Assembly: GCA_003573975.1 (NCBI GenBank)
Contig: AP018533.1
Location: 992,001-1,056,000, forward strand
Length of the DNA stretch: 64,000 nt
Direction of reading: 5' to 3'
Origin: Clostridiales bacterium CCNA10
Lineage (GTDB): Bacteria > Bacillota > Clostridia > Oscillospirales > Oscillospiraceae
The position numbers and the translations under genes are program-made. This document shows positions 15,799 through 24,611 of the stretch, in pieces (positions within the stretch are counted from its first letter, which is position 1; each line of letters starts with the position of its first letter). The notes below the pieces were generated by a model. That model was given only the letters and a program-made list of their open reading frames with translations, was not told the origin of the DNA and did no database searches.

Positions 15799-16551
15799 TT
15801 AATCAAGCCATTTGTTTTCCAGGTACAAGAAAGCGCATACAGCTCCACATGTGAGTAGCACCCATATCACCCAGAAGACTACGGTATAAATAGTTTCGTT
15901 CTGTTCCATATGGGCAATCACCTGCTCTGGGGTCATATCACGAAACAGGGCAGACGAATCGTTGATCGTACCGTTTTGCAGAGATGTGTAAATCGTACCT
16001 GTCATCGGCATCGGAACGACATTGTAATAGTAGCGATCATCGGAACCCACATAAATATAATTCATGCGGTTATCTACCCCGACAGAATCAAGATTAAGGC
16101 GCTCGGCAGGAAGTTCGATTGACTTATATGGAAATGTGCGCCCCTGGAATGTGATTTCCTCTACATGCCTACGATCACTCCAAACATGATCCCATGTGTA
16201 ATAAACCTCAGTCTCGGTGCGTTTCTTTCCGTTGCTATCCGTTTTGGTAACGGTTCTGGTGTGCCTGGTGTATTCCTCTTTGTTCTTTTCAATGTAGATA
16301 AATCCGCCGCCAATTTCATCATAGGTTACAGACGAATTGGATGATACATCGCCATATACAAGGACATTTCCAAAATTGGTGTCCATCCCATAATAGAACT
16401 GGTCTGTATTCTCGATAACTGTAGCGGTGCGATATGACTCGCTTTTTGAAACTGCTCCTTGCAAGATTGCGTCGCTGACAAAAATGCCAATGAAAATCAT
16501 CACAAGGACAATGATGACACTGAAAAGAACCTCTCTCTTTTTAATTCTCAT
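15799..16551 (-). CDS. membrane protein with two transmembrane segments
   Basis: About 250 residues from ATG at 16551, which overlaps the LemA stop. Transmembrane segments at about 8-28 and 222-244 enclose a large polar domain with the repeated-Thr stretch ETEVYYTWDHVWSD. Topology resembles TMEM43/LemA-associated membrane proteins; no enzyme motif seen. Its position directly after LemA suggests they work together at the membrane. Confidence 0.65.
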   Translation of the reverse strand: MRIKKREVLFSVIIVLVMIFIGIFVSDAILQGAVSKSESYRTATVIENTDQFYYGMDTNFGNVLVYGDVSSNSSVTYDEIGGGFIYIEKNKEEYTRHTRTVTKTDSNGKKRTETEVYYTWDHVWSDRRHVEEITFQGRTFPYKSIELPAERLNLDSVGVDNRMNYIYVGSDDRYYYNVVPMPMTGTIYTSLQNGTINDSSALFRDMTPEQVIAHMEQNETIYTVVFWVIWVLLTCGAVCAFLYLENKWLD

Positions 16552-17092
16552 CGGCAAACAAGTCCTGCGGTGCGTCTACCGGCGCATCATAGTCCGTATA
16601 GGTCGTATCAATCGCCTCATATCCCAGGATATTCAGAATAATGTTGTTGGGGAAAGAACGCACCATCTTGTTATAGGAGCGAACCTGCTCGTTGTAATTG
16701 TTGCGATACTGCGCGATCTGGTTTTCGGTCAAGGCAAGCTCATTCATCAACTGTTTGTAGTTTTCATTGGCCTTTAACTCAGGATAAGCCTCCGCAACAG
16801 CGGTAATTTCCATTTGAGCGCCCTCTACATCGCCGTGTTCCATGCTGTTTCTGGCGGAGACGATACTCTCCATCGTCTCACCCTCATAATCCTGGTAGGA
16901 CTGCACGGCATCGACCAGATTGAACACAAGGTCATAGCGGCGCTTTTCCGCAACATTGATATCGGCCTGGGCTGCGTTGATCTGTTCCTCCAAAAAGATC
17001 GCCTTGTTGTTGGAGCTGATGAACAGACCGCCGATCAAAAGGATAATGGCAAGGACGATTCCCACCACAATCCAAGTGGTTTTATTTTTCAC
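16541..17092 (-). CDS. LemA-family membrane protein
   Basis: 183 residues. One N-terminal transmembrane segment (IVVGIVLAIILLIGGLF), then the LemA core: RYDLVFNLVDAVQSY, MEITAVAEAYPELKANENYK, LTENQIAQYRNNYNEQVRSY, FPNNIILNILGY. Those blocks are diagnostic. Cellular LemA proteins have no settled role; here it may remodel the infected-cell membrane along with the SPFH protein at 25250. Confidence 0.9.
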   Translation of the reverse strand: MKNKTTWIVVGIVLAIILLIGGLFISSNNKAIFLEEQINAAQADINVAEKRRYDLVFNLVDAVQSYQDYEGETMESIVSARNSMEHGDVEGAQMEITAVAEAYPELKANENYKQLMNELALTENQIAQYRNNYNEQVRSYNKMVRSFPNNIILNILGYEAIDTTYTDYDAPVDAPQDLFADEN

Positions 17093-17279
17093 TTGTAGTC
17101 ACTCCATTCATGTTACTTTTGATAATTTGAATTGCCTCTTCATCTTCTATATAAAATGGGTCTCGATCCCGAAACAGAGAAGAGCAAATAAGCAATTGGC
17201 AAAACCTCAAATCAGGATACATTTCCCATATATCCGCAAGCTGATTGCAGAATTTGCGAATTCTTTTTATATCTCTCAT
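17082..17279 (-). CDS. small hypothetical protein
   Basis: 65 residues from ATG at 17279 (MRDIKRIRKFCNQLADIW). Similar short RIxxFCxxLxxIW proteins are common in Firmicutes phages; role unknown. Overlaps LemA start by 11 bp; starts just after the radical SAM stop. Confidence 0.65.
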   Translation of the reverse strand: MRDIKRIRKFCNQLADIWEMYPDLRFCQLLICSSLFRDRDPFYIEDEEAIQIIKSNMNGVTTSEK

Positions 17280-17281
17280 GG

Positions 17282-18358
17282 TTACACCGTCTTCTCCGTA
17301 CTGCTGCAAATCACAATCTGAGGACGAATAGGACAGCCGCCCATGCAGGCTGATCGCTTCTTACATCCTGGGCAGGAGGTTCGGAAGTGGTTTCTAAAAT
17401 CCTCAAATTGGCTGCTGTTCCAGGCGTTTTGAATGGTGTCGTTGGAAATATCGTAAGCCCAGCGAAGATCCTGATTGTCAAATGAGCAGGGGAGGGCTTT
17501 CATGTCAGAAGTGATATACATACTCCATCGCCCACCCTCGCATGTGTCGATACTGTTAGGATCGATATTGTGCGTATAATTGAGAATAGCCGGGATGGAA
17601 CAGGAGTCAAACCCAACTTTGAACGGCGCATCCATGTGGTCGATGGTGTCAAAGAATTTCTGCACCTTTGGATCGCCGGCATGGAGCACATTTTCCTCAC
17701 TACCCAGGCCAACTGGCTTATGGAGCAGGAAAATCACTGCGTTAATCCCGTTCGGAAAATCATGATTGCTCAGCCGCTCGATAGCCTCGTCAATGGAGTT
17801 CTGACCGAGAACATAATGAATGTTCGTTTTGATTCCGGCATCAAGCAGCATTTGAATGGCGCGGAGGGTATGCGGTTGACGATACCAGGAAATTGCCACC
17901 GCTCCGCAATACTCTTTGCACAGGGAAACGATCTCGTCTGTAAAGCCAAGGCCGGAGCTGGTGAAGTTGGGGACGATGTTGTTCTCTCGACAATACTGAA
18001 GAATCTCCGCAAAGTTTTCATGCTGGTCAACATCGCCGCGCCCACCAAGCGCAAGCTGGAACGTCTTGCCTTTGCACTCGTCTACAATGCGCTTGAAATT
18101 TTCAAGGGACATATTTGGATGGTGCGTTTTAAGGCCATTTTGATAACACTGAACGCCTGACTTGAGACAAAGACCGCTGGCACCATGCACACAATGTCCC
18201 ATCACGCCGACATCAATCAGCTCCGGGTAAGATGTCATAAACGGGTCAACGCCGGTGCCCTTCCCGTTTTCATCGATCACTCCGCTTCTGGCATAGAACC
18301 CCGTCTTCGGATCAAACATGGAAACAAAGCGGTTTTTACGGTCTATCTTTTTGAGCAT
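17282..18358 (-). CDS. radical SAM enzyme with SPASM-like C-terminus
   Basis: 358 residues. The iron-sulfur triad is spaced unusually, CVHGASGLCLKSGVQCY (C-x7-C-x6-C), then ALGGRGDVDQHENF (SAM-binding Gly motif region) and a barrel with VAISWYRQPH. The C-terminus has CSFDNQ and CPGCKKRSACMGGCP, a SPASM-like auxiliary cluster site found in enzymes that modify peptides or proteins. It lies 1.5 kb upstream (in transcription) of the five serine-leader proteins, which makes them candidate substrates, but this is only proximity. Confidence 0.8.
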   Translation of the reverse strand: MLKKIDRKNRFVSMFDPKTGFYARSGVIDENGKGTGVDPFMTSYPELIDVGVMGHCVHGASGLCLKSGVQCYQNGLKTHHPNMSLENFKRIVDECKGKTFQLALGGRGDVDQHENFAEILQYCRENNIVPNFTSSGLGFTDEIVSLCKEYCGAVAISWYRQPHTLRAIQMLLDAGIKTNIHYVLGQNSIDEAIERLSNHDFPNGINAVIFLLHKPVGLGSEENVLHAGDPKVQKFFDTIDHMDAPFKVGFDSCSIPAILNYTHNIDPNSIDTCEGGRWSMYITSDMKALPCSFDNQDLRWAYDISNDTIQNAWNSSQFEDFRNHFRTSCPGCKKRSACMGGCPIRPQIVICSSTEKTV

Positions 18359-18414
18359 ATAAATTGATACTCCCTTCCTCTTTTGCGGTTGTTTTTCACC
18401 GGTTTTTATTGAGA

Positions 18415-19653
18415 TTATTTGTGTATTTTCAGGTTGGTAGCGATTACATTTTGCCTTGTGTTCCCAATGGAACGATAGAAGCCGTCCGGGTTGAATTGGC
18501 GAATCACTTCATAGATTTCTTTCTTTCCATTTTCGGTAAGAACCAGGTTCGATGTCTCATCTGCGTGGGTAAATGCAAATGTGCGATTGGCTTTCGGATA
18601 CATCTTGGAAACCTTTTTCAGTTCATTACCCACAGCCTCATGAAATCGACGCTCTTCAAATCTGCCGTACCGGAAACTGCCCTGAAACTCATTCCACACA
18701 TTGGTGTCGTCACTCCGCTCTTCTCCAAACAGCTCTTCAGAAGTGCATTCTGTAGGGAAAAGACCAGCGCCGTGCCGCGTAAAGTAAGTTCTTGTAACAA
18801 AACAAACCTCCAAATCAGCAGATTTTGAAAGCCCGCTATTATAGAGAATTTTGTTGACACCAGAGAGCCCAGTGCGGGAAGTGGTGAGATGGGGAGCAAA
18901 CTCTTCATAGAACTCATCCAGCAACAGACCTTGTGCGCCCTCAAACACAATGCCGCCATACTCGTGTACGATATTATCATCGGTCACAGTGCAATACCGC
19001 ATCATCTCATTGACTTGCAGAATCCAGTTGTCGATCACATTTTCACTGAGGATCACATTCAAATCCGCAAGAGAAACAGACGATACGCCGAGATCTTTTA
19101 GCCTTTTCGGGAGGTAGTAGTCGCGCTGCATCTGAAGAGAATGCTTTAGATCTACCGAACCAACACAGCCAGGGGTGATTGTATACCCAACGCCGTGATT
19201 GCGATACCGCAGAACCGTTTCGTTAATGCCAATCCCGCAGCTTCCATGCCTCTGATCACCCCTTGCTCTCTCAACAATTTGGTTTACCAGCATGTCGTAG
19301 GGAGTTGTAATTTTACAGTTGTGGTTGATATATACCTTGGGCTGCAACCACCATTCTCTGCGAAGATTATCAAGCTCCTTGCAGAACAACATGGGGTTCA
19401 AAATAAAATCGCCAGAAAGGTAAGTATCGGTATTCCTCACGAAACTCCCAGCACCAAAGTGACTGAACACATGACGCTTTGGATTTCCATATGCAGGAAC
19501 CACAACGGTATGTCCGGCCTGTGCGCCGCCATTGAACCGGATGTTTAACACACTCCCGTTCTTTGACAACTTGCTACAGAAGCAATCGGTCATCAATCCC
19601 TTGCCCTCGTCGCCAAAGTTTGCGCCGATCACAACCTTTACCTGCTTATTCAT
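18415..19653 (-). CDS. adenylosuccinate synthetase family (PurA-like)
   Basis: 412 residues from ATG at 19653 (after AAAGGGG). GANFGDEGKGLMTD is the phosphate loop with the catalytic Asp, FNGGAQAGHTVV carries the catalytic His, and GIGINETVLRYRN and FEGAQGLLLDEF follow the PurA order. PurA joins IMP and aspartate; phage homologues (PurZ) do the same with dGMP to make diaminopurine DNA. PurZ enzymes have been reported to replace the loop aspartate, which is present here, so a PurA-like or intermediate activity is more likely. No DatZ-type partner is visible. Confidence 0.85.
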   Translation of the reverse strand: MNKQVKVVIGANFGDEGKGLMTDCFCSKLSKNGSVLNIRFNGGAQAGHTVVVPAYGNPKRHVFSHFGAGSFVRNTDTYLSGDFILNPMLFCKELDNLRREWWLQPKVYINHNCKITTPYDMLVNQIVERARGDQRHGSCGIGINETVLRYRNHGVGYTITPGCVGSVDLKHSLQMQRDYYLPKRLKDLGVSSVSLADLNVILSENVIDNWILQVNEMMRYCTVTDDNIVHEYGGIVFEGAQGLLLDEFYEEFAPHLTTSRTGLSGVNKILYNSGLSKSADLEVCFVTRTYFTRHGAGLFPTECTSEELFGEERSDDTNVWNEFQGSFRYGRFEERRFHEAVGNELKKVSKMYPKANRTFAFTHADETSNLVLTENGKKEIYEVIRQFNPDGFYRSIGNTRQNVIATNLKIHK

Positions 19654-19691
19654 ACCAATACCCCTTTCTGGCATTTCATCTTATTTTATTT

Positions 19692-20588
19692 TTAGAACTC
19701 GACTACATCGCTCTTGGCGGTTACACTCTTTAGACCGTCCAGGGCGCTCTTCACCACAATGGAGGTGGAGCCGTCCCAGCTTGCGGCAACCTCGTCTACA
19801 TCCTTGCCGCCCATGGTTTCCAGAATGGACACGATGATCTCCGGCACCTTGGTGTAGTCGCTGACCTTGATAACGCGCTCGCCCATCAAAGACCGCCACT
19901 TGGCAATTCGGCTGCTGTCCCCGTAACGATCCAGAACCAGATGGAACACCTCGTACTTGCGATTGACCAGGTTGAGAAGTTCATCTACAGGGATATCACG
20001 CTCAACGGTGTCGCCAAAGATTTGCTTGATTTCCCGCGCACTCAGCTTAGTGGGATAACAGTCGTCACCCATGGTGAAAAGGAAACCCTTTTGATTTCTC
20101 TTGTTCAGACAATCAATGTCCGTGTGCATGGCGGCAAAGTACCAGGCGAGAGGATAGCTCTCAAACCCGTTTCCACCACCGCCGCGCTCAAAGTAGAGCT
20201 GCGTCAACTGCTCCGCAATGCGGATATCGGACTCGAACTGCGTAGCCTGAAACGGAGTGGTGTCGCACATGGCATCCCCAATGGCGTTGAACATAATCTG
20301 GGGATCAGTGACCGGCTTGCGATCCAGAATCTCAGATACCAGCACATTCAGTTTCTTTGCTACACCCTCCAGAATGTCGCTCATGGAACCTGTTACATCC
20401 AGGCCAATGATAATCGCATTGCTGCTCGGATGGTCTGCGCTGTCCCGGCTTTCTCTGACCGGGATATCTTTCGGATCAAATTCTGCTTTCATCATTTTGC
20501 TGGTGTAAATACCAGCGGCGCTCTTTCCAGCGATAGAACTCTTGGAATAACTGTCCCAATCGTGGGGAGTCCAACTTCCACAACCCAT
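19692..20588 (-). CDS. von Willebrand factor A (vWA) domain protein
   Basis: 298 residues. [14 protein letters not shown] is the metal-ion-dependent adhesion site (DxTxS), followed by a Rossmann-like core with [15 protein letters not shown] and [15 protein letters not shown]. Such proteins assemble multi-protein machines. It is next to a J-domain/kinase-like protein and, 1.3 kb further on, a second vWA protein, so a chaperone-type complex is possible. Confidence 0.8.
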   Translation of the reverse strand: MGCGSWTPHDWDSYSKSSIAGKSAAGIYTSKMMKAEFDPKDIPVRESRDSADHPSSNAIIIGLDVTGSMSDILEGVAKKLNVLVSEILDRKPVTDPQIMFNAIGDAMCDTTPFQATQFESDIRIAEQLTQLYFERGGGGNGFESYPLAWYFAAMHTDIDCLNKRNQKGFLFTMGDDCYPTKLSAREIKQIFGDTVERDIPVDELLNLVNRKYEVFHLVLDRYGDSSRIAKWRSLMGERVIKVSDYTKVPEIIVSILETMGGKDVDEVAASWDGSTSIVVKSALDGLKSVTAKSDVVEF

Positions 20589-20600
20589 ACTTCATTCCTC

Positions 20601-21599
20601 CTACTTGTAAATGTCTGATTTTGTTACTTGCATATTGACAAACTTACGTTCTCCGTAAGATTTATCCAGTGTTTTGTTCCATCGACTAAATTCCTCCACC
20701 GCATCATGCGCCGACCCTGTATTCAGAAACTGGCGAAATGCTTCTGGGAGAGAGGACAAATCCGATATCTGCCGACCAATCAGCTTTGCGGATTCCAAGT
20801 CCGTCATGGCATCGGATTTCTTTTCACTCTTTGCCTTGAGCGGCATCACATCGTAAATAACACGCGGGACTCCAATCATCTTTGCTCCAAGCTTTTGTGT
20901 ATACCACCAGCCTCCGAGCGGAAGAACGGCGTGTTTGGACGGAGTGATAAAACAGTTCTGTATGGTAAGCCCGTTATGAGCAATTCCTACATAGCTGAAA
21001 TAACAGCATAGATTGGAAAGCCGGCTCATAATCCAGGCCACATGACGATCAGGGATAGAACCGCCAAAGAAATCTGCTACATCGGAGAGCAGGAAAACAT
21101 CTTCTGGCTTTTTCAGCACAATGCAGTACCGTCCATCTTCCAGAGAAAGCGCATACAATATCTGCGGCATGAATCTGGATATCTCATCCTCCATTTTTCT
21201 ATTTGCATACCTTAGTCCTTTGATTTGCTCCATTGCGTTATCAAAAAACTTTTTATTTTTCTGCGCAAACAGATATGTAACGGACGAATTTGCGATATAT
21301 GCTTCGCCAAGCTCAAATGGGACTTGCTTCAGATATCTCCCTACATACTTCTTTCCAGACTTATCTTTTAGAATGATCTGGTTACTGACCTCCCAGGTGC
21401 CGGCATCAATCAACCTGAGAGCTTCCTCATAAAGCTGGTTTACCTTTGCCATGACCTCGTTTGCTTTTGGATCTGTGCTAATATCGGGGTGATACACCCT
21501 TGCGATTTCCCGATATTCCGCAATCACATCTTGTTTGCAGTCAGAAGAAAAAATGTCTCCGCATTTTTTAGCCGATAAAATTTGCTGCGAAGTCACCAT
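20601..21599 (-). CDS. J-domain fused to a protein-kinase-like domain
   Basis: About 332 residues. Residues 20-65 form a DnaJ-type J-domain (REIARVYHPDIS with the HPD triad). The remainder looks like a degenerate Ser/Thr kinase: ILYALSLEDGRYCIVLKKP, then YVGIAHNGLTIQNCFI where the HRD loop would be, and VLPLGGWW where DFG would be, so probably inactive. J-domains recruit Hsp70. The pairing with vWA proteins resembles bacterial kinase-vWA modules of unknown role. Confidence 0.75.
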   Translation of the reverse strand: MVTSQQILSAKKCGDIFSSDCKQDVIAEYREIARVYHPDISTDPKANEVMAKVNQLYEEALRLIDAGTWEVSNQIILKDKSGKKYVGRYLKQVPFELGEAYIANSSVTYLFAQKNKKFFDNAMEQIKGLRYANRKMEDEISRFMPQILYALSLEDGRYCIVLKKPEDVFLLSDVADFFGGSIPDRHVAWIMSRLSNLCCYFSYVGIAHNGLTIQNCFITPSKHAVLPLGGWWYTQKLGAKMIGVPRVIYDVMPLKAKSEKKSDAMTDLESAKLIGRQISDLSSLPEAFRQFLNTGSAHDAVEEFSRWNKTLDKSYGERKFVNMQVTKSDIYK

Positions 21600-21608
21600 C
21601 TGAACCAA

Positions 21609-21893
21609 TCACCCCATTTGATGTAAGTATTTTTCCAGGCCGTCCACAGCGTTGTTCATCACGCTAATTCGCCCTTTCATGGACGCAATCGTATTCTCAA
21701 TCTCGGACTTGTCTCTCGCAATGTAGTAGCCGTTCCCATTGGAACAGATCGGATCGCCCTTGCATCTCGCAGAGTTCACCATGTTTCTAACCCTTACGCC
21801 AGACACGCCGAACGCAGAGGCAATTGTGGAGCCGCGAATAGGCTGCTTTCTGCCGTTGGAATTTCTTTTGATGTATTCGGTAACTGCTTCCAT
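21609..21893 (-). CDS. small winged-helix-like DNA-binding protein
   Basis: 94 residues. IRGSTIASAFGVSGVRVRNM looks like a helix-turn-helix, GNGYYIARDKSE like a wing, and ENTIASMKGRISVMNNAV a C-terminal helix for pairing. Likely a transcription regulator or accessory DNA-binding protein. Sits between J-domain and DUF2828 genes. Confidence 0.55.
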   Translation of the reverse strand: MEAVTEYIKRNSNGRKQPIRGSTIASAFGVSGVRVRNMVNSARCKGDPICSNGNGYYIARDKSEIENTIASMKGRISVMNNAVDGLEKYLHQMG

Positions 21894-21952
21894 AGCACAT
21901 TCCTCCTGGTAAAATCAAAGGAGAGGTGGAACCCCCACCTCTCCTAAAACGA

Positions 21953-23503
21953 TTACAGTCCTCTCAGAGCCTCTTCAACGGGCGCATAGCGCTCGGTGTT
22001 CAAGGTCTCAAGCAAGCACTCGTAAGGATCGGTCTGTCCGCTCATAACCATCTTCACGATGTTCGTGCTGAACCCGCTGACCAGGGCAACGCCAAGGTCG
22101 TTTTCCTTGACAGGAATCGTACCGGTTCTGCTGTTCACATTCCAGAACACAAGGCGTGGGAGCTGGTATCCAGCATCCGCATAGCGCTGAGCGAGAACCG
22201 TAAACAGCCGGGCATCGACGCATCTGTACCCTCTCCGGTGGGTGTTTGTCACGGCGCATCCGTCAAACTCCATGTCGGAAATGATGAGGATGTTGTGAGG
22301 AATGTCGCTCTGAGACATGTTGTTCTTGATAGCGGTGTCCAAAATCAGATCAAACACGGCCTCGATATTGGTGTTCGCCATCTCGTTATGGCTCAGCGCA
22401 ATCCTGATCTTATCCCGCAGAGTCTTGCCGTGGCTGAAATCAACCAGCCGAGGATTCTCGGAGAAGGTGATATAGTTGTCCTTGAATTGGCCGGAAGAGC
22501 GCTCAGCGAAATAGATCGCCAGTGCGTTTGCCACATCCAGAGCGGTCACATTACCGCCTCCGACTCTGCTGGTCATACTGCCACTTCCGTCTGCGACAAC
22601 GATGGTATTACCGCATCCGTTCACGGTATCGGGAAGGGACTTCCAAAGAGCCTCCAGCGTCTGATCCAGAGCCTTAACGGTCGTACCCCATCCACCATTG
22701 GTGTACCGATGTACGATGTCGTGGGGGAAGAGGGTGGAGGCGTTGATCTTAGTCTCGCCCTTTTCCAGCTTGGAGAGGAAGTCGCGGCGGCGCTCTTCGT
22801 CATGACGCAGGAACGCGCTGTTGTAAATCAGATTGGCGCGGGACGGGACGGCCTCATACTTGATCTCGTCCCACTCCTTTGCGGACATCTTCTTCTCCAC
22901 GATATCCAGCTTCGTGCGCAGAGCGGAAAGCGCACGGCGGTAGTCCCACTCCTGAATGCCGATGTAACCGCAAATCAGCTTTGCATAGCGGCGCTTATCA
23001 GCAGAGGAAGAGTGCAGAGAGGGGAGCCACTTTGCCAGCAGGGAAACGCTGTTGCCGCTGTTCATGTTGGCAATGTCTTCCTTGAGCTGGGCGCACACCA
23101 CATCCAGTACATCGCCCTGCAAATCGGTATCAAACAGACACCAGAGATCGTCCCAGCGGCCATACTCAGGCACCAGGCGAATCACCGGCTTGACATACTC
23201 AGGAGAGTTCTTTGCCATATACTCCAGCACAACGCGGAACAGACGGCGCTCTCCCAGGCCACCTCGAATATCGCGGGCGAAGAACAGCCACTTCATCGCC
23301 GTGACCTGATCCTCGAAGAAAGCCCTTGTGAACCTGGCTGCGATGTCTGCCGGGGTTGCTCTGCGGAGAGAAGACACGGCAAAGTTCAGATCGAGCAGCT
23401 CCTTACCGGAGGTACGGTAGCCAACAGCGCCGTTTTCCGTAACAGAGACATTGTACTCGTCGTTCAGCGTGTTCTTCATTGCGGACATGAAATTGTTGCT
23501 CAT
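21953..23503 (-). CDS. DUF2828 / TROVE-like vWA protein (Ro60-related)
   Basis: 516 residues. Start NDEYNVSVTENGAVGYRTSG and FFARDIRGGLGERRLFR plus PEYGRWDDLW are DUF2828 blocks: a HEAT-repeat-like N-terminal ring, then a vWA domain with the metal site VADGSGSMTSR. TROVE/Ro60 proteins of similar layout bind misfolded or tRNA-like RNAs and, in bacteria, work with RNA-processing enzymes. The gene follows straight after the unusual tRNA cluster in the same direction and shares the genome with an RNA-repair set. RNA binding is inference. Confidence 0.8.
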   Translation of the reverse strand: MSNNFMSAMKNTLNDEYNVSVTENGAVGYRTSGKELLDLNFAVSSLRRATPADIAARFTRAFFEDQVTAMKWLFFARDIRGGLGERRLFRVVLEYMAKNSPEYVKPVIRLVPEYGRWDDLWCLFDTDLQGDVLDVVCAQLKEDIANMNSGNSVSLLAKWLPSLHSSSADKRRYAKLICGYIGIQEWDYRRALSALRTKLDIVEKKMSAKEWDEIKYEAVPSRANLIYNSAFLRHDEERRRDFLSKLEKGETKINASTLFPHDIVHRYTNGGWGTTVKALDQTLEALWKSLPDTVNGCGNTIVVADGSGSMTSRVGGGNVTALDVANALAIYFAERSSGQFKDNYITFSENPRLVDFSHGKTLRDKIRIALSHNEMANTNIEAVFDLILDTAIKNNMSQSDIPHNILIISDMEFDGCAVTNTHRRGYRCVDARLFTVLAQRYADAGYQLPRLVFWNVNSRTGTIPVKENDLGVALVSGFSTNIVKMVMSGQTDPYECLLETLNTERYAPVEEALRGL

Positions 23504-23519
23504 TTTAGATTCCTCCTTA

Positions 23520-23538
23520 GATTGATTAACTAAATCCT
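23520..23538 (-). promoter_or_regulatory. repeated intergenic element upstream of DUF2828 gene
   Basis: Minus strand AGGATTTAGTTAATCAATC, 16 bp before the ATG, between the gene and the tRNA cluster. Confidence 0.55.
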
Positions 23539-23596
23539 AACAGAAAACTTCAAGGCACTTATGTCCATTGTGTTGCTGCTTGTGCCTTAAAGGAGG

Positions 23597-23678
23597 CAAG
23601 AGGCGGAAAGGATTTGAACCTTATCGTTTCAGATTATGAGTCTAAAAACTTTAACCAGTGTTTTGCTGTGCGCCTCTT
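23597..23678 (-). tRNA. tRNA-Met(CAT)-like with an insertion near the D arm
   Basis: Acceptor stem AAGAGGC/GCCTCTT, anticodon arm TTAGA-CTCATAA-TCTGA (anticodon CAT), T loop TTCAAAT. It is 82 nt, about nine more than usual; the surplus GCACAGCA lies between acceptor and D stem. That insert contains ACAGCAA, found in six other RNAs of this cluster. No CCA is encoded. Confidence 0.6.
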
Positions 23679-23771
23679 ATCATGGGAGCTTTTTTCGGAA
23701 ACTTCCCAGAACCGAACCATTGCTGCCAACTTTTTAGGGACTGTTTGAATGGTGAAGTCAACTCTTACCCC

Positions 23772-23889
23772 TGGTGCAGCAGGCAGGAATCGAACCTGCG
23801 ATGGCGGCTGGCCTTTTTGAATATTGCTGTTCGTGTACCAAAAGCACACACTTTTTATAGCCGCTGTCTTACCACTTGACCACTACTGC
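23772..23889 (-). tRNA. tRNA with a 44-nt insertion in the anticodon loop (isotype unclear)
   Basis: Acceptor GCAGTAG/CTGCTGC with encoded CCA, D arm, perfect anticodon stem GCGGC/GCCGC, T arm GCAGG-TTCGATT-CCTGC. The anticodon loop is 51 nt instead of 7. The insert starts ATAAAAAGTGTGTGC and holds GAACAGCAATATTC. Because the insert boundaries are unknown the anticodon cannot be read. Without processing it could not decode. Confidence 0.7.
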
Positions 23890-23973
23890 GTAAATGTCTG
23901 TCTTTCCAGACTGTCACCATTTCTGCCCATTTATGAGGTTGGTTTAGAATGGTTTAAGCAGCTCTTCCTCCGG

Positions 23974-24096
23974 TGCCAGGAGCGGGACTTGAACCCGCGA
24001 CCACGTGCTTAACAGGCAAATCAGAAAGTTGTTGTGTGCGGATCATACAATTCGCATGGGGTGATATTACGTGCTCTACCGCTGAGCTATCCTGGC
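23974..24096 (-). tRNA. tRNA-Asn(GTT) interrupted by a 51-nt insertion
   Basis: Removing 51 nt (about 24013-24065) from the 5' strand of the anticodon stem gives a textbook 72-nt tRNA: acceptor GCCAGGA/TCCTGGC, D arm GCTC/GAGC, stem CGTGC/GCACG around loop CTGTTAA, T arm GCGGG/CCCGC. The insert lies between positions about 29 and 30, not at the usual intron site 37/38, and carries a small TGCG/CGCA hairpin followed by ACAACAA. Too short for a group I or II intron. Confidence 0.8.
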
Positions 24097-24099
24097 ATA

Positions 24100-24175
24100 T
24101 GGCCTATGCGGTCAGAATCGAACTGACAATCTACCAATCGCACCCGCATTGTACTTCTGCCGGCGTTACGCATAG
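24100..24175 (-). tRNA. tRNA-like gene, atypical anticodon loop
   Basis: 76 nt including encoded CCA. Acceptor CTATGCG/CGCATAG is perfect and T arm GTCAG-TTCGATT-CTGAC is canonical. The D arm is short and the anticodon arm CAAT...ATTG has loop GCGGGTGCG without a U at the usual position before the anticodon, so the isotype is not assigned. No insertion. Confidence 0.5.
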
Positions 24176-24182
24176 ATATTAG

Positions 24183-24258
24183 TGTTAGGCTCACCAGAAT
24201 TGCACTGGAGCACTTCTTCGGTTCTGGTACAACCATTGAAGCGTGACCCTTACCTAAC
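24183..24258 (-). ncRNA. tRNA-sized structured RNA of unknown type
   Basis: Ends pair (GTTAGGT/GCCTAAC) like an acceptor stem, TCAC/GTGA extends the helix, and ACCAGAA/TTCTGGT forms an inner hairpin. A T-loop-like TGCAATT is present but the arms do not fit a tRNA well. Possibly a decayed tRNA. Confidence 0.35.
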
Positions 24259-24311
24259 TGTGATCATATTTTAGATGTTCCTACAACCAACCAAATAAAG
24301 AAAGGAGGCGG

Positions 24312-24428
24312 TGCGGGAGGGAGGACTTGAACCTCCGACAAACAGATTCCTATTTTGATGTTGCTGTACGCGCTTTTGCAAAGCACAAACTATTTTGTCC
24401 GTTGCTCTACCATCTGAGCTACTCCCGC
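24312..24428 (-). tRNA. tRNA with a 44-nt insertion in the anticodon loop (isotype unclear)
   Basis: Acceptor GCGGGAG/CTCCCGC, D arm GCTC/GAGC, anticodon stem ACGGA/TCTGT and T arm GGAGG-TTCAAGT-CCTCC are all intact. The anticodon loop is 51 nt, the same as in the gene at 23772. The insert begins AAAATAGTTTGTGC, makes hairpin GTGCTTT/AAAGCGC, then GTACAGCAACATC and ends AAAATAGG; the ends repeat AAAATAG directly. A GGTTAA/TATAAT promoter lies just upstream. Confidence 0.7.
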
Positions 24429-24435
24429 ATGTTCT

Positions 24436-24471
24436 ATTATATCTAACAATCCAGACTCGATAAAATTAACC
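24436..24471 (-). promoter_or_regulatory. GGTTAA-N24-TATAAT promoter for tRNA genes
   Basis: Minus strand GGTTAA, 24 bp, TATAAT; the TATAAT ends 8 bp before the tRNA at 24428. Same geometry as the promoters of protein genes between 30 and 46.6 kb. Confidence 0.7.
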
Positions 24472-24500
24472 GCACTGGACATTATTTTTTGTGACGGCTT

Positions 24501-24608
24501 TGGGAGCTTCGGAGTCGAACCGAACGCAAAGTTTTTGCAGAACTTCAAAGAAAATTGCTGTAAGTGCTCGCCGCCCTATACACATTGATGCTGTCACCGG
24601 ACGCTCCC
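24501..24608 (-). tRNA. tRNA-Cys(GCA)-like with an insertion 5' of the anticodon arm
   Basis: Anticodon arm AAGTT-CTGCAAA-AACTT (GCA), T arm TTCGG-TTCGACT-CCGAA and acceptor GGGAGC/GCTCCC are clear. Between acceptor and anticodon arm there are 56 nt instead of about 19; this holds GAGCACTTACAGCAATTTTC. No normal D arm can be drawn unless part is removed. No encoded CCA. Confidence 0.55.
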
Positions 24609-24611
24609 ATT

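Noticed and set aside
21926..23533. 535-codon plus-strand frame opposite the DUF2828 gene
   Set aside because: Shadow frame created by codon bias of the real gene; no ribosome site and no motif.
23597..24428. Group I or group II introns in the tRNA genes
   Set aside because: Inserts are 44-51 nt and lack room for any catalytic core.
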